Source: CAYXOX01 sp964466745 (lineage in GTDB: Bacteria; Pseudomonadota; Alphaproteobacteria; Rhodobacterales; Rhodobacteraceae). From it: 6,996 nt of DNA. The stretch is taken from assembly GCA_964466745.1 (NCBI GenBank), contig CAYXOX010000157.1:1-6996 (forward strand), written 5' to 3'. The first letter of the stretch is position 1; every line of letters begins with the position of its first letter. Below, one piece after another: positions 5,574 to 6,996 of this stretch. Below the pieces are notes generated by a model. It saw only the letters and a list, made by a program, of their open reading frames with translations, searched no databases and was not told the origin of the DNA. Both the position numbers and the translations under genes were made by a program.

Positions 5574-6996
5574 CTAGCGCCCCAGCGCCCACCAGCCCCG
5601 GCGGCGGGGCTTGGGCGCCTCCTCGCTTTCGGCGGCAGCGGGCGCGGCGCCGGCGGGCTCGGGCTCCGGGGATGCCGTCACGGGCGCAGGCTTCGCGGGC
5701 GGCTCCACCGCCGCCGCAGGTTCCTCCGCGGCGTCCGGCGCGGCTTCGGGGGCATCCACGGCGGGTGCAGCCTTCGCCTTGGCCGTGGACTTCGCCTTAG
5801 GCTTCGGCTTGGGCTTGTCCGCCTTTCCAGCCTTTTCGGCCTTTTCGGCCTCATCCGCCTTCGCCGCCGCGCTGCGGCTACTGCGCGGCCTGGCCTTCGG
5901 CTTCGGCTTGGCCTCCGCCTCGTCCCCCGCCACGGCGCCAGGGGAGGCCTCGGGCGCGCCTTCGGCCGCTTCGGCCGCGGGCTCGGTCGCTGCGGCCGCG
6001 TCGGCCAGTGCGGCATCCCCGGCGGCGGCGCTTTCCTTCGCCGCCTTGCTCGCGGCGGTGCTGCGCGAGCGGGTGCGGGTCCGCTTGGGCTTCTCGGCCG
6101 GTGCGGCGCCGGCCTCGGCGCCCCCGGGCGCCTCCGCCGCAGGCGCCTCGGGCGCGTCCTCGGCCGTCTCGGTCACGGGGGCGGTGGTGTCTTCGCCCGC
6201 CTCCACGGTCTCGGCAGGCGCGCGCCGCTCCGTCTCCGCGCCGGCGGGGGCGTCCTCGCCATCGCGCTGCGGCGCGGCGCCGTTTGCACGCTGCTCCTCA
6301 CCGCGCTCACCGCCGGATCCGCCGCGCGAGCGGCCCCGCCCGCGGGACCGGCGGCGGCGCTTCTTCTTGCCGCTGCCATCGCCTTCGGCGGCGCCCTCTT
6401 CCGGGCGGTCCCCGGACGAACGCGCCTGCGCCTCGGGGGCCTCGTCCTCCTCGTCCTCGGCGATGTCGATGTCATCGTCCTCGGGCGCATCCATGAGGGC
6501 CGCGTTGGCGGAGATCACCGGCCGCGCCTCGGGCACGGGGCGCGAGGCGGTGCGGAACTTCTCCATCGCGAATTCGGGGCTCACGAGCGCCGGGTCGCCC
6601 TCCACGCGCACCGAAAGCCCGTAGCGCAGCTCGATCTGGGCGACGTGCTCGCGCTTCTGGTTCATCAGGTAGTTGGCGATGGCAACCGGGGCGCGCACGA
6701 GCACCTCGCGGGACTTGCCGCGCACGCCCTCCTCCTCGATCTGGCGCAGGATCGAAAGCGCGAGGCTGTCGTCGGAGCGGATGAGCCCGGTGCCGTGGCA
6801 CTGCGGGCACGGCTGGGTGGTGGCCTCGATCATGCCGGGCCGCAGCCGCTGGCGGCTCATCTCCATCAGCCCGAAGCCCGAGATCCGCCCCACCTGGATG
6901 CGGGCGCGATCGGTCTTGAGCTTGTCCTTGAGCTTCTTCTCGACGGCGGCGTTGTTCTTGCGCTCGTCCATGTCGATGAAATCGATCACGATGAGG
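5574..6996 (-). CDS. rne: Ribonuclease E, C-terminal part (partial, N-terminus outside window)
   Basis: This is the 3' part of the RNase E gene (473 residues visible); the start lies right of the window. RNase E cuts single-stranded RNA and scaffolds the degradosome. The window opens inside the catalytic domain at LIVIDFIDM, whose first Asp matches the metal-binding Asp346 of E. coli RNase E. The Zn-link CPQC follows (6798-6809, matching E. coli Cys404/Cys407), as do RISGFGLMEMSRQRLRPGM and the small domain PVAIANYLMNQKREHVAQIELR. After about 6520 come an acidic stretch (DDDIDIAEDEEDE), an Arg-rich RNA-binding segment (KKKRRRRSRGRGRSRGG, 6303-6368) and a long Ala/Pro/Lys/Glu tail of low complexity, surely disordered. 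It ends in PKPRRRGWWALGR. A GWW motif at this place docks PNPase in Caulobacter RNase E, from memory. The GTG at 6989 is an internal Val, not a start. Confidence 0.95.
   Translation of the reverse strand, partial: LIVIDFIDMDERKNNAAVEKKLKDKLKTDRARIQVGRISGFGLMEMSRQRLRPGMIEATTQPCPQCHGTGLIRSDDSLALSILRQIEEEGVRGKSREVLVRAPVAIANYLMNQKREHVAQIELRYGLSVRVEGDPALVSPEFAMEKFRTASRPVPEARPVISANAALMDAPEDDDIDIAEDEEDEAPEAQARSSGDRPEEGAAEGDGSGKKKRRRRSRGRGRSRGGSGGERGEEQRANGAAPQRDGEDAPAGAETERRAPAETVEAGEDTTAPVTETAEDAPEAPAAEAPGGAEAGAAPAEKPKRTRTRSRSTAASKAAKESAAAGDAALADAAAATEPAAEAAEGAPEASPGAVAGDEAEAKPKPKARPRSSRSAAAKADEAEKAEKAGKADKPKPKPKAKSTAKAKAAPAVDAPEAAPDAAEEPAAAVEPPAKPAPVTASPEPEPAGAAPAAAESEEAPKPRRRGWWALGR

Noticed and set aside
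5611..6624. Ala/Ser-rich plus-strand open frame opposite rne
   Set aside because: Mirror image of the Ala/Glu/Lys-rich RNase E tail; no independent signal.
6987..6989. GTG as start of the RNase E gene
   Set aside because: It is the Val of the conserved LIVIDFIDM catalytic motif, deep inside the family's catalytic domain.

Overview
The window is very GC-rich (third codon positions almost all G or C), tightly packed and mostly made of well-known chromosomal genes. Gene types, protein sequences and the intergenic style point to an alphaproteobacterium of the Rhodobacterales (Rhodobacteraceae/Paracoccaceae, Roseobacter-like). The strongest markers are the RNase E tail ending in a GWW motif, the DUF1638 gene next to a stand-alone corrinoid protein, and two copies of an intergenic element ending in CCAAGATGAAG. 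No mobile element, tRNA, rRNA or CRISPR array is visible.

Layout: (1) 1-225 is an intergenic leader. It holds a perfect 14-bp GC hairpin at 14-44, probably the end of an upstream gene outside the window, and then a 9-bp inverted repeat and further small stems before the first gene. (2) 226-1589, plus strand, is a two-gene unit: a B12-binding corrinoid protein followed 20 bp later by a DUF1638 protein. The two probably act in corrinoid-dependent methyl transfer, perhaps as pieces of a split cobalamin-dependent methionine synthase. (3) 1671-4225, minus strand, is a two-gene unit: a membrane-associated alpha/beta hydrolase is transcribed first and overlaps a complete cytochrome P450 by the 4-bp ATGA. 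(4) 4412-5164, minus strand, is a CcdA-type membrane thiol-reductant transporter. (5) 5281-5532, plus strand, is a small TusA/SirA-type sulfur carrier diverging from ccdA. (6) 5574-6996, minus strand, is the C-terminal part of RNase E, whose N-terminal half lies outside the window.

How the genes relate: the corrinoid/DUF1638 pair is a one-carbon (B12) module, ccdA and tusA both handle protein thiols or sulfur, and the hydrolase/P450 pair looks like a small dedicated oxidation pathway with unknown substrate. RNase E is the RNA degradosome scaffold. The least understood parts are DUF1638, the hydrolase with an inserted hydrophobic region, and the inverted-repeat-rich leader before the corrinoid gene. 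Nothing here proves a wholly new system; the best candidates are the corrinoid/DUF1638 operon with its leader and the coupled hydrolase/P450 pair.
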